In this document: piece after piece, positions 36,024 through 45,139 of the stretch
Numbering within the stretch: position 1 is the first letter of the stretch
Layout: each line of letters starts with the position of its first letter
Source: Desulfonema magnum
Lineage (GTDB): Bacteria > Desulfobacterota > Desulfobacteria > Desulfobacterales > 4be13
DNA length: 64,000 bases
Reading direction: 5' to 3'
NCBI RefSeq assembly: GCF_017377395.1
Contig: NZ_CP061800.1
Location: forward strand, 6,841,633-6,905,632
The notes under the pieces: model-generated
Told to the model about the DNA's origin: nothing
What the model saw: the letters and a program-made list of their open reading frames with translations, nothing else
Databases searched by the model: none
Translations under genes and position numbers: made by a program

Positions 36024-36257
36024 TTAACATGATATCCCTCTCACAATCTTTGCCCAGTTATCCCTGAGTCCGTCACCCAGCAGATTAAACGCCAGCACAG
36101 AAATCATGACAGCCATTCCCGGATATAGCGAAAGATGGAACGCACTGAGGATATAATCCTTTCCTTCCATGAGCAGCGTTCCCCATTCCGGATAAGGCGG
36201 CTGCACACCGAATCCCAGAAATCCCAGGGCAGATACCGCAAGTATGCCTTTTGCCAC
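36024..36257 (-). pseudogene. Fragment of a DppC/OppC-type ABC permease, right copy
   Basis: Nearly identical to the fragment at 22595-22840 within the shared repeat; the C-terminal few residues differ (WAKIVRGISC against WAKIINMRC) because the repeat begins there. Not functional alone. Confidence 0.85.
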
Positions 36258-36628
36258 TCCGATAGTGCCGAGTCATCTTTTTCTCAGCAAAAAACAAGAA
36301 ACAAATGATACAGTGTTATCGGCCTCCCGACCGTGATGGAATTCGGGGGACACAGTACTTATTTCCTATAATTCCCTGTCCCCCGAATTCCTGCTTAAAC
36401 AAACTGTTGCCCGAGTACTTATCTGTCACAGAAGCTGTTCACCAGAATCCCACGGCCTTAAACGCTGGTAAATTTTGAGAAAATCCTGAATTGAGAATTA
36501 TCTTGACACGATAGTTGTTGTGTAATAATTAAAATTATAACACGATAAAGGAAAATCGGATATCCTGGCGCACTGTCCCGAGTGCTTTCCGGGAACGGTG
36601 ATCGCCAGAATATTTTTTCTCAGGAAGG
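36045..36628. repeat. 584-bp direct repeat, right copy
   Basis: Right-hand partner of 22628-23211. Visible differences include CCGGATAAGG for CCGGGTAAGG and GCGCACTGTCC for GCGCACGGTCC. After CAGGAAGG the sequences diverge: here no gene follows, whereas the left copy leads into the ATPase. Confidence 0.95.
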
Positions 36629-36681
36629 CGCGACGAATATGGGCATACTCCGCTTTCCCGCCGGACAAAGGGAGGAGAAAA

Positions 36682-36710
36682 AATCAGATGCCGAAATCTG
36701 ATTCTTTTTA
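36682..36710 (+). terminator. Intrinsic terminator on the plus strand
   Basis: AATCAGAT pairs with ATCTGATT and is followed by CTTTTTA. It lies about 690 bases past the helicase stop and about 150 bases past the right-hand copy of the cassette promoter, with no gene in between. Confidence 0.7.
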
Positions 36711-36774
36711 CAATAACAAATTGATTTTTTAGCTATTTATTTCTAACACGAATTACCAAAGAGCCCAAAAAATG

Positions 36775-38826
36775 TTAAAATTTACAAGAAACAGATGCAT
36801 AAAAAAATCTTCCAGGCTCATATACAATTGCAGGATTAGCACCTGAGCCGGAAACAACATCCCACTCATATGAATTTGCCACTGCATAACGCCTGTCAAA
36901 AATATTTTCAACACCGACATTTAGTGTCAGCATTTTGTAATTCCAACCTCCTCTGAAATTAACCACGTCCCAGCCTGACAATGCCTTTTCGCCGGCATCA
37001 GTATCAATATTGTCAGCGTTTGCAGAGTGAATCCATTCTAATGTTCCAAAAAGCATCTGAGTGTCATAATGCAATGCAAGTTTTGTTTTAAGCGGCGGAA
37101 CCTCGGCAAGATCATCATCATTATTATACTCAGGCTCGGAGTCTTTTTTGCCCCGTTGCCAGGCAGCAGCGGTTTCCACGGAAAAATCAGATATAATATC
37201 TGCAATCATTTTTACGTCAGCACCGCAGATATGGGCATCAATATTTGTCCAAGTTTGATGGGAATCAGCAGTCTGCTTCCCCTGCTGGTAAATATAGTCC
37301 TTAAGATCGCTGTAAAATCCCTTTGCACTGAAACTGAATCTTTGGCCTGTTAACCGGAACCCGAGATCAAATTCTCTGTTCTTTGTGGAATCCAAATCCG
37401 GATTTCCATGAAAATAGGGGCTGGGAGATTGAAGATAACGTTCAACAGCCGTCGGGGTGCGGATACTTTGACCAATCCCTCCGAAAAGAAACGAATTATC
37501 CGTCAGATAGTATTCAGCAGACAGATATCCGCTGAACAGATCATCATTATTTTTGTTGGTGGATGTTACTGCAATGCTTTGTTTGAGAGCCTCATCAGCT
37601 TCTGATTCAAACCGGTCATAACGAAAACCGGCGTTCAGCGACAACTTGTTATAATTCTTATACGCATTCAGGTATAAGCCGAAATCATAGCTGTTCACAT
37701 CCGGAATAAGCTCGTCATCCATATTTACACCGGTGTCGTCCCTGTACATATCCCCCTTCCAGTTGTGTTTGTAGGCATCTGCCCCATAAGTAAACCGGGC
37801 AGATCCGGCAGACTTTTTATTCTCTATTTTTCCTCCGGTGATAGTTGATTTTACTTCATTATGACGATGAAAAGAAGGGGCACCTACAAGTTCCCGATAC
37901 TTGTCAGAAGGTTCATGTTCGATCCTGTTTTGGTACAGAGAAAAGTTCAGCTCGTCTGAAAAATTTCCAAGACCGGTTATGGAATAACGGACCCGGCTCA
38001 TATAAGTTTTTTCGGAATCAATATCCACTCCGGCTCTTGGTGTCATGATATCATCGGCTTCTCCATAAGCATATGAAAAAAGAATGGTCTGATTTTCTGT
38101 GGGAGTAAATTGCAATTTTCCCCACACATCATGTTTTTCAAATGCCTTCATGTTTTCCCCTTCGGCATTATAAGGGCGGCCAGCAGGAGCAGATTTATAA
38201 AGTCTGTTTCCATCTCCGTCTTCGTACTGATCGGATTCCGAATAATTATAGCCGATTAACCCCTGAACTTTTTCGGTGCCGCCGGTAGTGTGAAAAACGC
38301 TGCTTAAGAAATCATAGGTGCCCGCTTTTATAAGAATTTCACCCAAAAATTCTTTTTGCGGTTTTCTGGTCATAACATTAATGCTTCCCCCGAGAGCGCC
38401 TGCCTTTGTGACATCAAAGGGTCCCTGCCTGACTTCTATTTTATCAACAGTCAGCATATTGATATGCGAAAGGGACGGGTCTTTTCTGCTGCCGCAAGCG
38501 CCCTCAAGAACCCCGCCATCCACCAGCACTCTTAAATCGGATTTCCCAAATCCTCTCAGGGAGACCTCATTTCCGTATCCGCCTTTACGAATCATTGTTG
38601 CTTCTGTCATTTCGTTTGAAAGAATTTCAGCAAGATCAACCACCTTGTGGGTTCTAAGCGTTTTTGCTTTTATATTTTTTTCATCTGCCTCATTCTCAGC
38701 CGCAGCAGTTACCACGATAGTATCAAGGGTTATTGAGTCTGCACAGATCAATGCAGGGCTGGTGAAGATGAAGGAAAAAGTCCAAATAAGCACAAATAAT
38801 AATCTTATTGCATAAGAAAATTTCAT
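36775..38826 (-). CDS. TonB-dependent receptor, OprC-like (copper?)
   Basis: 683 residues. Signal peptide of about 29 residues (cleavage near ALICADS), TonB box DTIVVTA, plug domain to about 160 with RGFGKSDLRVLVDGG, KIEVRQGPFDVTKAG and LGGSINVMTRKP, then a 22-strand barrel ending in a terminal Phe (SVSCKF). The plug loop after VDGG reads GACGSRKDPSLSH, which recalls the cysteine-containing loop of OprC/NosA copper receptors. The neighbour just upstream (38990-39388) resembles DUF2946 proteins that accompany copper receptors. Copper is therefore my preferred ligand, by inference only. The ligand crosses the outer membrane using TonB energy. Confidence 0.9.
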   Translation of the reverse strand: MKFSYAIRLLFVLIWTFSFIFTSPALICADSITLDTIVVTAAAENEADEKNIKAKTLRTHKVVDLAEILSNEMTEATMIRKGGYGNEVSLRGFGKSDLRVLVDGGVLEGACGSRKDPSLSHINMLTVDKIEVRQGPFDVTKAGALGGSINVMTRKPQKEFLGEILIKAGTYDFLSSVFHTTGGTEKVQGLIGYNYSESDQYEDGDGNRLYKSAPAGRPYNAEGENMKAFEKHDVWGKLQFTPTENQTILFSYAYGEADDIMTPRAGVDIDSEKTYMSRVRYSITGLGNFSDELNFSLYQNRIEHEPSDKYRELVGAPSFHRHNEVKSTITGGKIENKKSAGSARFTYGADAYKHNWKGDMYRDDTGVNMDDELIPDVNSYDFGLYLNAYKNYNKLSLNAGFRYDRFESEADEALKQSIAVTSTNKNNDDLFSGYLSAEYYLTDNSFLFGGIGQSIRTPTAVERYLQSPSPYFHGNPDLDSTKNREFDLGFRLTGQRFSFSAKGFYSDLKDYIYQQGKQTADSHQTWTNIDAHICGADVKMIADIISDFSVETAAAWQRGKKDSEPEYNNDDDLAEVPPLKTKLALHYDTQMLFGTLEWIHSANADNIDTDAGEKALSGWDVVNFRGGWNYKMLTLNVGVENIFDRRYAVANSYEWDVVSGSGANPAIVYEPGRFFYASVSCKF

Positions 38827-38901
38827 AATTCTATACTCCCCTTATTTATTCCGCGTATAATATATGGATCAATGGCTAAAAAATAAAGCTATTTTAAATA
38901 G

Positions 38902-38914
38902 TATCAAATAGTTA
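38902..38914 (-). promoter_or_regulatory. Shared 13-mer upstream of the receptor gene
   Basis: TATCAAATAGTTA occurs here, 76 bases before the receptor start, and again at 48170-48182, upstream of the hydrolase relic. Both sit in AT-rich minus-strand leaders. It may be an operator; no known consensus is matched. Confidence 0.3.
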
Positions 38915-38989
38915 GCATAGGCATAGATAGAACGCGGTCCTTTTGTGTTAATTACCGGACGATAAGTTGGAACAGTCCGTAAAATGTTC

Positions 38990-39388
38990 TTAATCAGTTT
39001 TCCATTTTTGGAATAAACAAGGAGGCGCACGGGGCGGGATAAGTAAGTACCCGATCTGTTTTAAGAGAATAGATTCAAACAGGAGTTTGAATATCAGCAG
39101 CAATGCCAATGAAGGCAGGAACACACATAACTTTATTTTGCAAATGTGAACATGCTTTAAAAAAGAACATACAGGGCAGTTCCGGTCTGCCTTGTATTTG
39201 ACATGCTTATTATGAGCAAAAGCCGGAGAGTGTTTGAAACCGGCAAGCGTTTTGCAGTGTAAGGACTGTTCGTCGTGACGGTGGAAAAAAGGATGAACAA
39301 AATGTATCCCTGTCGTGGAAAAAAGAAGCATTGACAAGGCAATGATACTAACTGCTCTGATAAAATATGTCGCTTTTGGGTGACTCAT
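38990..39388 (-). CDS. Small membrane protein, DUF2946-like, metal-linked
   Basis: 132 residues. An N-terminal hydrophobic helix (AVSIIALSMLLFSTTG), a His-rich periplasmic stretch HFVHPFFHRHDE, a RNCPVCSFL motif, a second hydrophobic segment (LCVFLPSLALLLIFKLLF) and a terminal PPRAPPCLF. The CPVC and RAPP elements fit small DUF2946-type proteins next to copper-related TonB receptors. It is transcribed towards the receptor gene 163 bases away and is probably its operon partner. Metal binding through the His/Cys residues is inferred. Confidence 0.6.
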   Translation of the reverse strand: MSHPKATYFIRAVSIIALSMLLFSTTGIHFVHPFFHRHDEQSLHCKTLAGFKHSPAFAHNKHVKYKADRNCPVCSFLKHVHICKIKLCVFLPSLALLLIFKLLFESILLKQIGYLLIPPRAPPCLFQKWKTD

Positions 39389-39573
39389 TGATTTTGTCTT
39401 ATTTGTAAATTCTTAAAAGCGTTCCACCTTTGGGCAGTGTTTTGAAAATGGAGCCAAATTTCATAACTCTTTGAATCAATTTGGCAAATATCGGAACAAG
39501 TTCAGTTTCGGAACACCGCCATATTTTTTTTTAATGAGGACCTGATTGGCTGAAGTTGTTCAATTAGCCGGTA

Positions 39574-40015
39574 TCAATTATAATTTCTGATTAAATAATA
39601 ACAACAGGCTGCCAATTCCCTGAAAACTGCAAATATGTCCCGTAATTCATAATAATCGGCATGAGCGCATGTGACATTTTTTATGCCGAACCTGTGAAAT
39701 GCCAATCTTGTCCGGGAGATATGATGATATTGGGTAATTATTACGACGGACTTCCAATTATTGGCATTCATATATTTTTTTACGTTTTTTTGAGGTGTTA
39801 TAAATATTGACTCCGTTGCTGTCGGCAATGATGCGGTTTTCCGGCACTCCTCGTTTGCTCAGATATTTTTTCATTGTCAGAGCTTCGTCAATGCCTTCGA
39901 CACCGGTTCCGCGGCTGACAATTATATTCCCGACCATCCGGTTTTTGTAAAGTTCATATGCTTTTGTCAGCCTGCCTTCCAGTCTCGGAGACAATGTGCC
40001 GTCAGAATTTACTTT
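39574..40015 (-). pseudogene. YdcF/ElyC-type DUF218 protein, truncated and frameshifted
   Basis: Reading on the minus strand, NKVNSDGTLSPRLEGRLTKA then YELYKNRMVGNIIVSRGTG and IDEALTMKKYLSKRGVPENRI, the DUF218 core, breaks in a run of T/A near 39785 and continues in another frame as KKYMNANNWKSVVIITQYHH and ISRTRLAFHRFGI. The N-terminal membrane helix is missing: a stop codon precedes NKVN. Intact relatives act on envelope polysaccharide or vancomycin sensitivity. This copy is dead. Confidence 0.85.
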
Positions 40016-40462
40016 GTTTTATTTCTATTGGAATGCTCATTTAAAGAGACCGAACCAGTTATTATACGGTTTTTTCGGCTGTCATACAGAATCGCATGTC
40101 AGCCGGAAAGCAGGCTTTATGCCAGTTTTCCGATATTCTTCTGATTTTAGTAAGATACAGGCAATGACGGTTGGCAGTTTTGCCTGACAGCAACGTGACA
40201 CATATACCAGTCCGGGTCTGAGACCGCAAGAAAAAAGTTTGTCCGGGATTACAGACACCGGGCTGTGTCTCAGAGATATGGCAGATATAAAATTCGCAGG
40301 CAGGCCTGATCATGGGGAAACAGGATCAGTCTGCGGAGAGACAGAATTAACAGATTGAATTATGATCAAAAGCAATCAGAAGAAGGGCTTTTTCCTGCAA
40401 CGATCAGGAGCAGTCACAGGATTGCTCTTAATCGTTACAGGCATAATATGACAGAAATGGAA
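40016..40462. other. Intergenic region without a recognised gene
   Basis: 447 bases between the DUF218 relic and the next receptor. Only short unsupported frames; no hairpin with a T-run was recognised. Confidence 0.4.
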
Positions 40463-42724
40463 TCAGAAAGAAACAGACAGCGTGCCAAGCCAGTAACGAC
40501 CTGCCCCCCGGTAATACTCGTAATATTCCTCATCAAAAAGATTATCCACGCCAACAGAAACTGAGACATGATCCGCAGGCTTAAAAGTGACTTTGGCATC
40601 AACAAGGTGGTAATCATCATCCGCACCGTATGTTTCCTCAGCCTTGTTTTTCTCATCATCATATCTGCTGTCGCAGTAGCGGTAATTCACCGCGGCTTCG
40701 AGATGTTTTCCGTAATAACCGAGCCACGCGCTCCACATATCTGTGGGGGTTTCATCCACCTCCCATCCCTTTTTGGACGCATTCTGAGTCTTGGTATATT
40801 CGGACCAGTTATAAGCATAAAAAAGTCCGGCCTTGAAATTATACGGAAGAAGCGCTTCCACAGCAGTTTCTATGCCTTTTACCTCTGCCTCTTCCGCATT
40901 CACATGCATTCTCTCTTTCAGGATTGTTCCGTCTTCCAGGGTTGTCGTCTTGTCCTCATTGACAATCATATCCTCAAAATAATTTTCAAAATACGTTGCC
41001 TTAAAACGGATTTTTCGTTCCAAAAATTCCCATTCTGTGCCGATTTCCCAGGACTGGTTGGTGGTAGGCCCGAGATCAGGGTTCGGATTTGAAACAGACA
41101 GGGTTCCCCCGCCTTCCCAGTAATAAACCGAAGTGCGATAATATAAAGACGGGGCTGTAAAGGCTTCGCCATAAGAGGCCCTGATACTTCCGTTTTCCGC
41201 GGGACGATACACAAGAGAGATTTTGGGGCTGAATTTTCCGTCATCCGTATCTTCGTATTCAATATGTTCGCCATCAATATTTGAATAATTCGCATCACTG
41301 CCCCACCAGTGGTCATACCTGCCGCCCAGATAAGCCGTCAGAAAGTCTGTGGGTGAATACTCCGCCTGAATAAAACTTCCGAAGGTATGGTTTACGCCTG
41401 ATGTCGCTTCTCTGACAGAAACATCACTTTCTTTATCGTAACAATCTGAAAGGTTTTTATCCGTGACCGTGGCTTTTTCCCGGACCCCTGAGAGTCCCAG
41501 GGTAATCAGCGTCTTGTTGTCTGAGAAATGAAAGGTGGCCGTGATATCCGCCTGTGCAAGATAGTTGTCTTCCACCTTGTATCTGCTTTTGCTCACATAA
41601 TGCGTGCCACTCTCCTTGTCATTAAAACCAAAAACAGCGGCAATATCCACCCGGTCAGGAACTGAATGATTAAAATGCAGGGTCTGTGCAATACACTCTT
41701 TTGTTTTCGGATCCGACGTAAAATTAAAAGGGGACAAGGTCAGTGCATATGTTTCTCCGGTATCCTGAATATATGCATCGCCTTCATACAGGGTTTTTCC
41801 TGAACTATCTCTGAGAAGACTTCTCCCGTCTCTCCAGCCATATTCAAATTCGCTGATATTCAGGCTGTACCAGAGTTTGGTGTCATAAGAAAACTCATAG
41901 CCGGTTTTGAAAAATACGCCATAATCCTCATACCAGTTATCTCCCTGATGACCAATTTTGTAACGTTCCTTGCCGTTACTCGGACTGATATCTTTTTCCC
42001 AGCCCGTAACCACCGGTATGGAAGGGTCAGCAGAATCCGTAACAGAAGTGAAGTTTTTGTAAGAAGGCGTGGTCTCATATCCGTCCGAAGTGCGGGATTT
42101 GAAACTAAAGGAGTAGAAAAAACCGTCCGCAAAAGGCCGGTCCGCGAATCTGAAGCTGTAAAAGCGGCTGTCCCAGTCTCCGTAAGAAGCGGATGCGTCA
42201 ATCTCCATGCCGATGGGTATTGCTGTTGTATAATTGATGACCGCAGTTTGTGCGAGTGTGCCATAGAGCGCTGAAAACGGTCCCCTGACCACGTCTATGC
42301 GTTCCACATCCGGCATGGGAATGGAACCGGTATGGACATAATACCCGTAATCATGCCAGTTGACGCCGTCCACCTGAACCAGTGCCCTGTGTCCCCGCAT
42401 CACAGGACGGGACCAGTAATCAGCCAGTCCTCTGTACGCACGGGGCCACACGCCTTCTGTGCGGGAAAGCGCCTTGTAAGGGTGTTCGGAAATAAAGGAC
42501 TGAATCTCTTCATCTGTAATCACTGAAACGCTTCCCGGTGCATCAAGCGCCACTTTGGGGGTTTTGGTGGCAATCGCTGTTATAACAACGGTTTCTGCTC
42601 TGAGCCATTTGAATTCAGCGTCTATTTCCGCATCTCTCTCAGATATGAAAGGATTGTTCTGAGAAAATGCTTGTGTCGCATGAACGGCACATAAAATTAC
42701 AATGAATTTGATGATAATTCTCAT
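40463..42724 (-). CDS. TonB-dependent receptor
   Basis: 753 residues. Signal peptide about 1-20 (VILCAVHATQAFS), TonB-box-like ETVVITAIATKTPK, plug with DAPGSVSVITDEEIQ, RPVMRGHRALVQVDGV, VERIDVVRGPFSALYGTLA, and a barrel ending GTLSVSF. TonB-box and plug are of the ferric-siderophore/colicin I type (CirA/FepA-like), but the usual GGVINI after the plug is replaced by AQTAVINYTT. The ligand is unknown. AGAGG precedes the ATG. A 155-bp MITE sits 38 bases upstream, in the promoter region. Confidence 0.9.
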   Translation of the reverse strand: MRIIIKFIVILCAVHATQAFSQNNPFISERDAEIDAEFKWLRAETVVITAIATKTPKVALDAPGSVSVITDEEIQSFISEHPYKALSRTEGVWPRAYRGLADYWSRPVMRGHRALVQVDGVNWHDYGYYVHTGSIPMPDVERIDVVRGPFSALYGTLAQTAVINYTTAIPIGMEIDASASYGDWDSRFYSFRFADRPFADGFFYSFSFKSRTSDGYETTPSYKNFTSVTDSADPSIPVVTGWEKDISPSNGKERYKIGHQGDNWYEDYGVFFKTGYEFSYDTKLWYSLNISEFEYGWRDGRSLLRDSSGKTLYEGDAYIQDTGETYALTLSPFNFTSDPKTKECIAQTLHFNHSVPDRVDIAAVFGFNDKESGTHYVSKSRYKVEDNYLAQADITATFHFSDNKTLITLGLSGVREKATVTDKNLSDCYDKESDVSVREATSGVNHTFGSFIQAEYSPTDFLTAYLGGRYDHWWGSDANYSNIDGEHIEYEDTDDGKFSPKISLVYRPAENGSIRASYGEAFTAPSLYYRTSVYYWEGGGTLSVSNPNPDLGPTTNQSWEIGTEWEFLERKIRFKATYFENYFEDMIVNEDKTTTLEDGTILKERMHVNAEEAEVKGIETAVEALLPYNFKAGLFYAYNWSEYTKTQNASKKGWEVDETPTDMWSAWLGYYGKHLEAAVNYRYCDSRYDDEKNKAEETYGADDDYHLVDAKVTFKPADHVSVSVGVDNLFDEEYYEYYRGAGRYWLGTLSVSF

Positions 42725-42762
42725 AAATACCTCTTTCTATTTATATGATAAAAGTGTTATGG

Positions 42763-42917
42763 TGGGGTGATGAAAATGTTTCCAAGGCTCTGAAAAAGCT
42801 GATCCCGTTTTTGTTCCCCTCATTTTTTAACTGCCTGATTTTTAAGTCATAAAAAATTTGCGGAATAAAAATGGGATCGCAATTGTCAGCCCGGTTTGTG
42901 ACATTTTCATCACCCCA
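42763..42917. mobile_element. 155-bp MITE with 17-bp TIRs and 9-bp target duplication
   Basis: Perfect terminal inverted repeats TGGGGTGATGAAAATGT (42763-42779 and its complement at 42901-42917). Exactly flanked by the direct repeat GTGTTATGG at 42754-42762 and 42918-42926. The subterminal sequences GATCCCGTTTTTGTTCC and GATCCCATTTTTATTCC also mirror each other. No coding capacity. The 9-bp duplication shows a genuine and fairly recent transposition. Confidence 0.92.
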
Positions 42918-43063
42918 GTGTTATGGTAATCGGATTTTGGTTTTTCATGGCATGAAATTTGCGTAAAGCTTAATGACAAATCTTCATATGATAAGATGAT
43001 TTGCAAAAAAGATTATACCATATGCGTTATGCAAAAAGCAAACAGAGTTTCTTTTGACATTTT

Positions 43064-44388
43064 CAGATGATTTGCTAAAATGAAATATTTTAACACATCT
43101 GATATCATTATGCAAAGGAATTCTGACTTATGAACATGCCCGCTCCTGAAAGCGACAAACATTCCCCGGACACCTCCCGCATTGAAGACCTGCGGATGGC
43201 CGCGTCAAAAATGTCGGGAGCGGAACGGCGGTCATTTCAGGCGGCAATATCCCTGAAATATTGCAATGGTGTCCCCCGTCAGACGGAGAGGATGTTTGGC
43301 CGGAGCCGTGATTCCGTTGAACCGGGGCTTCATGAAAAACGCACCGGCATAACCTGTCCGGGTGCGCGGAAAGCCTGTCGCGGCAACAAACTCTGGGAAG
43401 AAAAGCATCCGGATGCGGCCGCGGTCCTGTGGAAGCCGGCGGAGTCACAAGGCCGGCAGGACCCGATTTTCCGCACCGCGTTGTCATTCACCGGACTGAC
43501 GGCGGCGGAAGCTCTGAGGCGGCTGAGAAACCGGGGCCTCACGGAAGACAAGCCGCCGTCACCCGGAACAATGGCGGATGCTCTCAGCCGCAACGGCTGC
43601 CGGCTGCGCCCGGTGATCAAAGCCGGACCTCAAAAAAAATTCCGGAGACAGACGCGATTTTCGCCAACATCAGAGAAAAGGACGGACAAGGGGCCGGAGG
43701 AGGGATCATGCGTATAAGCATGGACTGCAAGGCGACAGCGAAAATCGGCGAATATTCCCGCGGAGGCAAAACCCGTGGCGACAACAGCGCGGCCGACCAC
43801 GACATGGGCCGCAGGGAAAAACACACTCCGTTCGGGATGGCGAATGAGGACGACGGACGGTTGCACATGATCCTTGGCAGTTCTGCCAGGACAGGCGACT
43901 TCATAACGGACAGTCTGTATGAGTGACGGAGCTGCATTCCGGCAGAGGGACGCCATGCTGTCCCCCTTCTTCAGGTCAGGGCTGACAACGGCCCGGAAAG
44001 TAACGGACGGCGAACTCAGCCTCTCAGGCGGATCGTGGAATTCACAGATTATGTCGCAAAGCCTGTCCGACTCCCTTACCATCCGCCATATCACAGCAAA
44101 CACAACCCTGCGGAGCGGTGCCGGGGAATATTGGAAAAACATTGGAACGGAGCCAGGCTGACGGATGCGGATATCATGCCTGAATGGGGCGGAGAGTATG
44201 AAATGGAAAGGCGTCAGTCCTGTTGTGAGACTCAACCACAAAGTTTGTCATAAAGGTGTTTCGGTGTCCAAAAAGGCCATGTGGAAGGTGGAAGCCAGGT
44301 CGGAGCGAAACCCCCTGTTAGCCAAATGGGATATCCTGATCAGACCTGTCTGACGGATGGTATTATTTTTTCAGCAAATCGCCTAAAT
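43064..44388 (+). pseudogene. ISAzo13-like transposase relic with multiple frameshifts
   Basis: Starting with ATG 43130: ASKMSGAERRSFQAAISLKY, RQTERMFGRSRDSVE, KLWEEKHPDAAAVL, FRTALSFTGLTAAEALRRL, the N-terminal part of ISAzo13-family DDE transposases. The frame shifts near 43625 (IPETDAIFANIREKDGQG, ISMDCKATAKIGEYSRGGKT, DHDMGRREKHTPFG), then again near 43920, 44035 and 44165 (YHSKHNPAERCRGILEKHW; VSVSKKAMWKVEA). The flanks carry GATTTGCTAAAATG (about 43070) and an inverted match near 44375, probably the element ends, so I give the span of the whole element. Inactive. Confidence 0.85.
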
Positions 44389-44891
44389 ATTATTTAGTCT
44401 TTTTGAACCTTGAAATTTGTGTAAAAGTCATACAAAATCTTCGGGCATGAAAGGAGACGGATTATGACGAAAAAAAACAGCCGGAATCCGAACCTCGGAA
44501 ATCACATTTTTTTGCAGGACGGGGTTTGCAACCCCGTCCTGCAATCTTAGTGCTTAATTCCATAAATAATGTCCGGGTTGCGGCGCAATTTTTCAAACTG
44601 TGCCTGAACAGACTGCGAATCTGTTCCGCATGACTCAGCCCGCGACCGCGCAAAATCAGGTGAATTATATCTGCCACCGGGGCGCAAAGGCACGAAGTCT
44701 CTTTGTGTTTTCTTCGTGTCTCTGTGTCTTTGCGGCGAAGGCGGCAGGTCGGATCACATAAGATCACTGTTCATTCCGCCCGGACATTATTTATGGGATT
44801 CAGCACTTAGCCTGATGCATATGGGTTTGCAACCCCGTCCGAAACCTTCCTACGCTGTGATCACAAAATGTTATGCTTATTATAAAATCTT
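44389..44891. other. Repeat-bearing intergenic region
   Basis: No gene. Contains the ACCCCGTC palindrome at 44513-44543, a stretch around 44690-44745 with GCAAAGGCACGAAG facing CTTCGTGTCTCTGTG, and a half copy of the GGGTTTGCAACCCCGTCC repeat at about 44824. Confidence 0.6.
44513..44543. repeat. GGGGTTTGCAACCCC palindrome
   Basis: Perfect 14-base arms TGCAGGACGGGGTT and AACCCCGTCCTGCA around TGC. Same core as in the large palindrome at 48423-48607. Confidence 0.85.
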
Positions 44892-45115
44892 TTCTGATTA
44901 TAACGGATTTAGGGGATGGCACAACATCCTGAAATTATTAAATGGCAAAACGGAAAATCTGCCCGTCCCGGGGTTCTGAGAACCGGAAATCCGGGACATC
45001 TGTCTCTTCGGAAACCGCCGTTTTCCGGGAATGTCCGCACGAAGCCATATAAAAATAGGAGGTTGCGGACTGCATGCTGAAATCGGGGCCTCCCCTAAAT
45101 CCGTTATAATCAGAA
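44892..45115. repeat. 224-bp element with perfect 24-bp terminal inverted repeats
   Basis: Left arm 44892-44915 begins TTCTGATTATAACGGA and ends TTTAGGGG; right arm 45092-45115 is its exact complement. The interior has further short palindromes (CCGGGACATC, CCGTTTTCCGGG). No coding capacity; it ends 25 bases from the stop of the amino-acid permease gene and could also work as its transcription stop. Confidence 0.75.
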
Positions 45116-45139
45116 TCTTTTTTTCATCCTGATTCACTC

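Noticed and set aside
40062..40313. 83-residue minus-strand ORF in the spacer beside the DUF218 relic
   Set aside because: No family resemblance or ribosome-binding site; treated as non-coding spacer.
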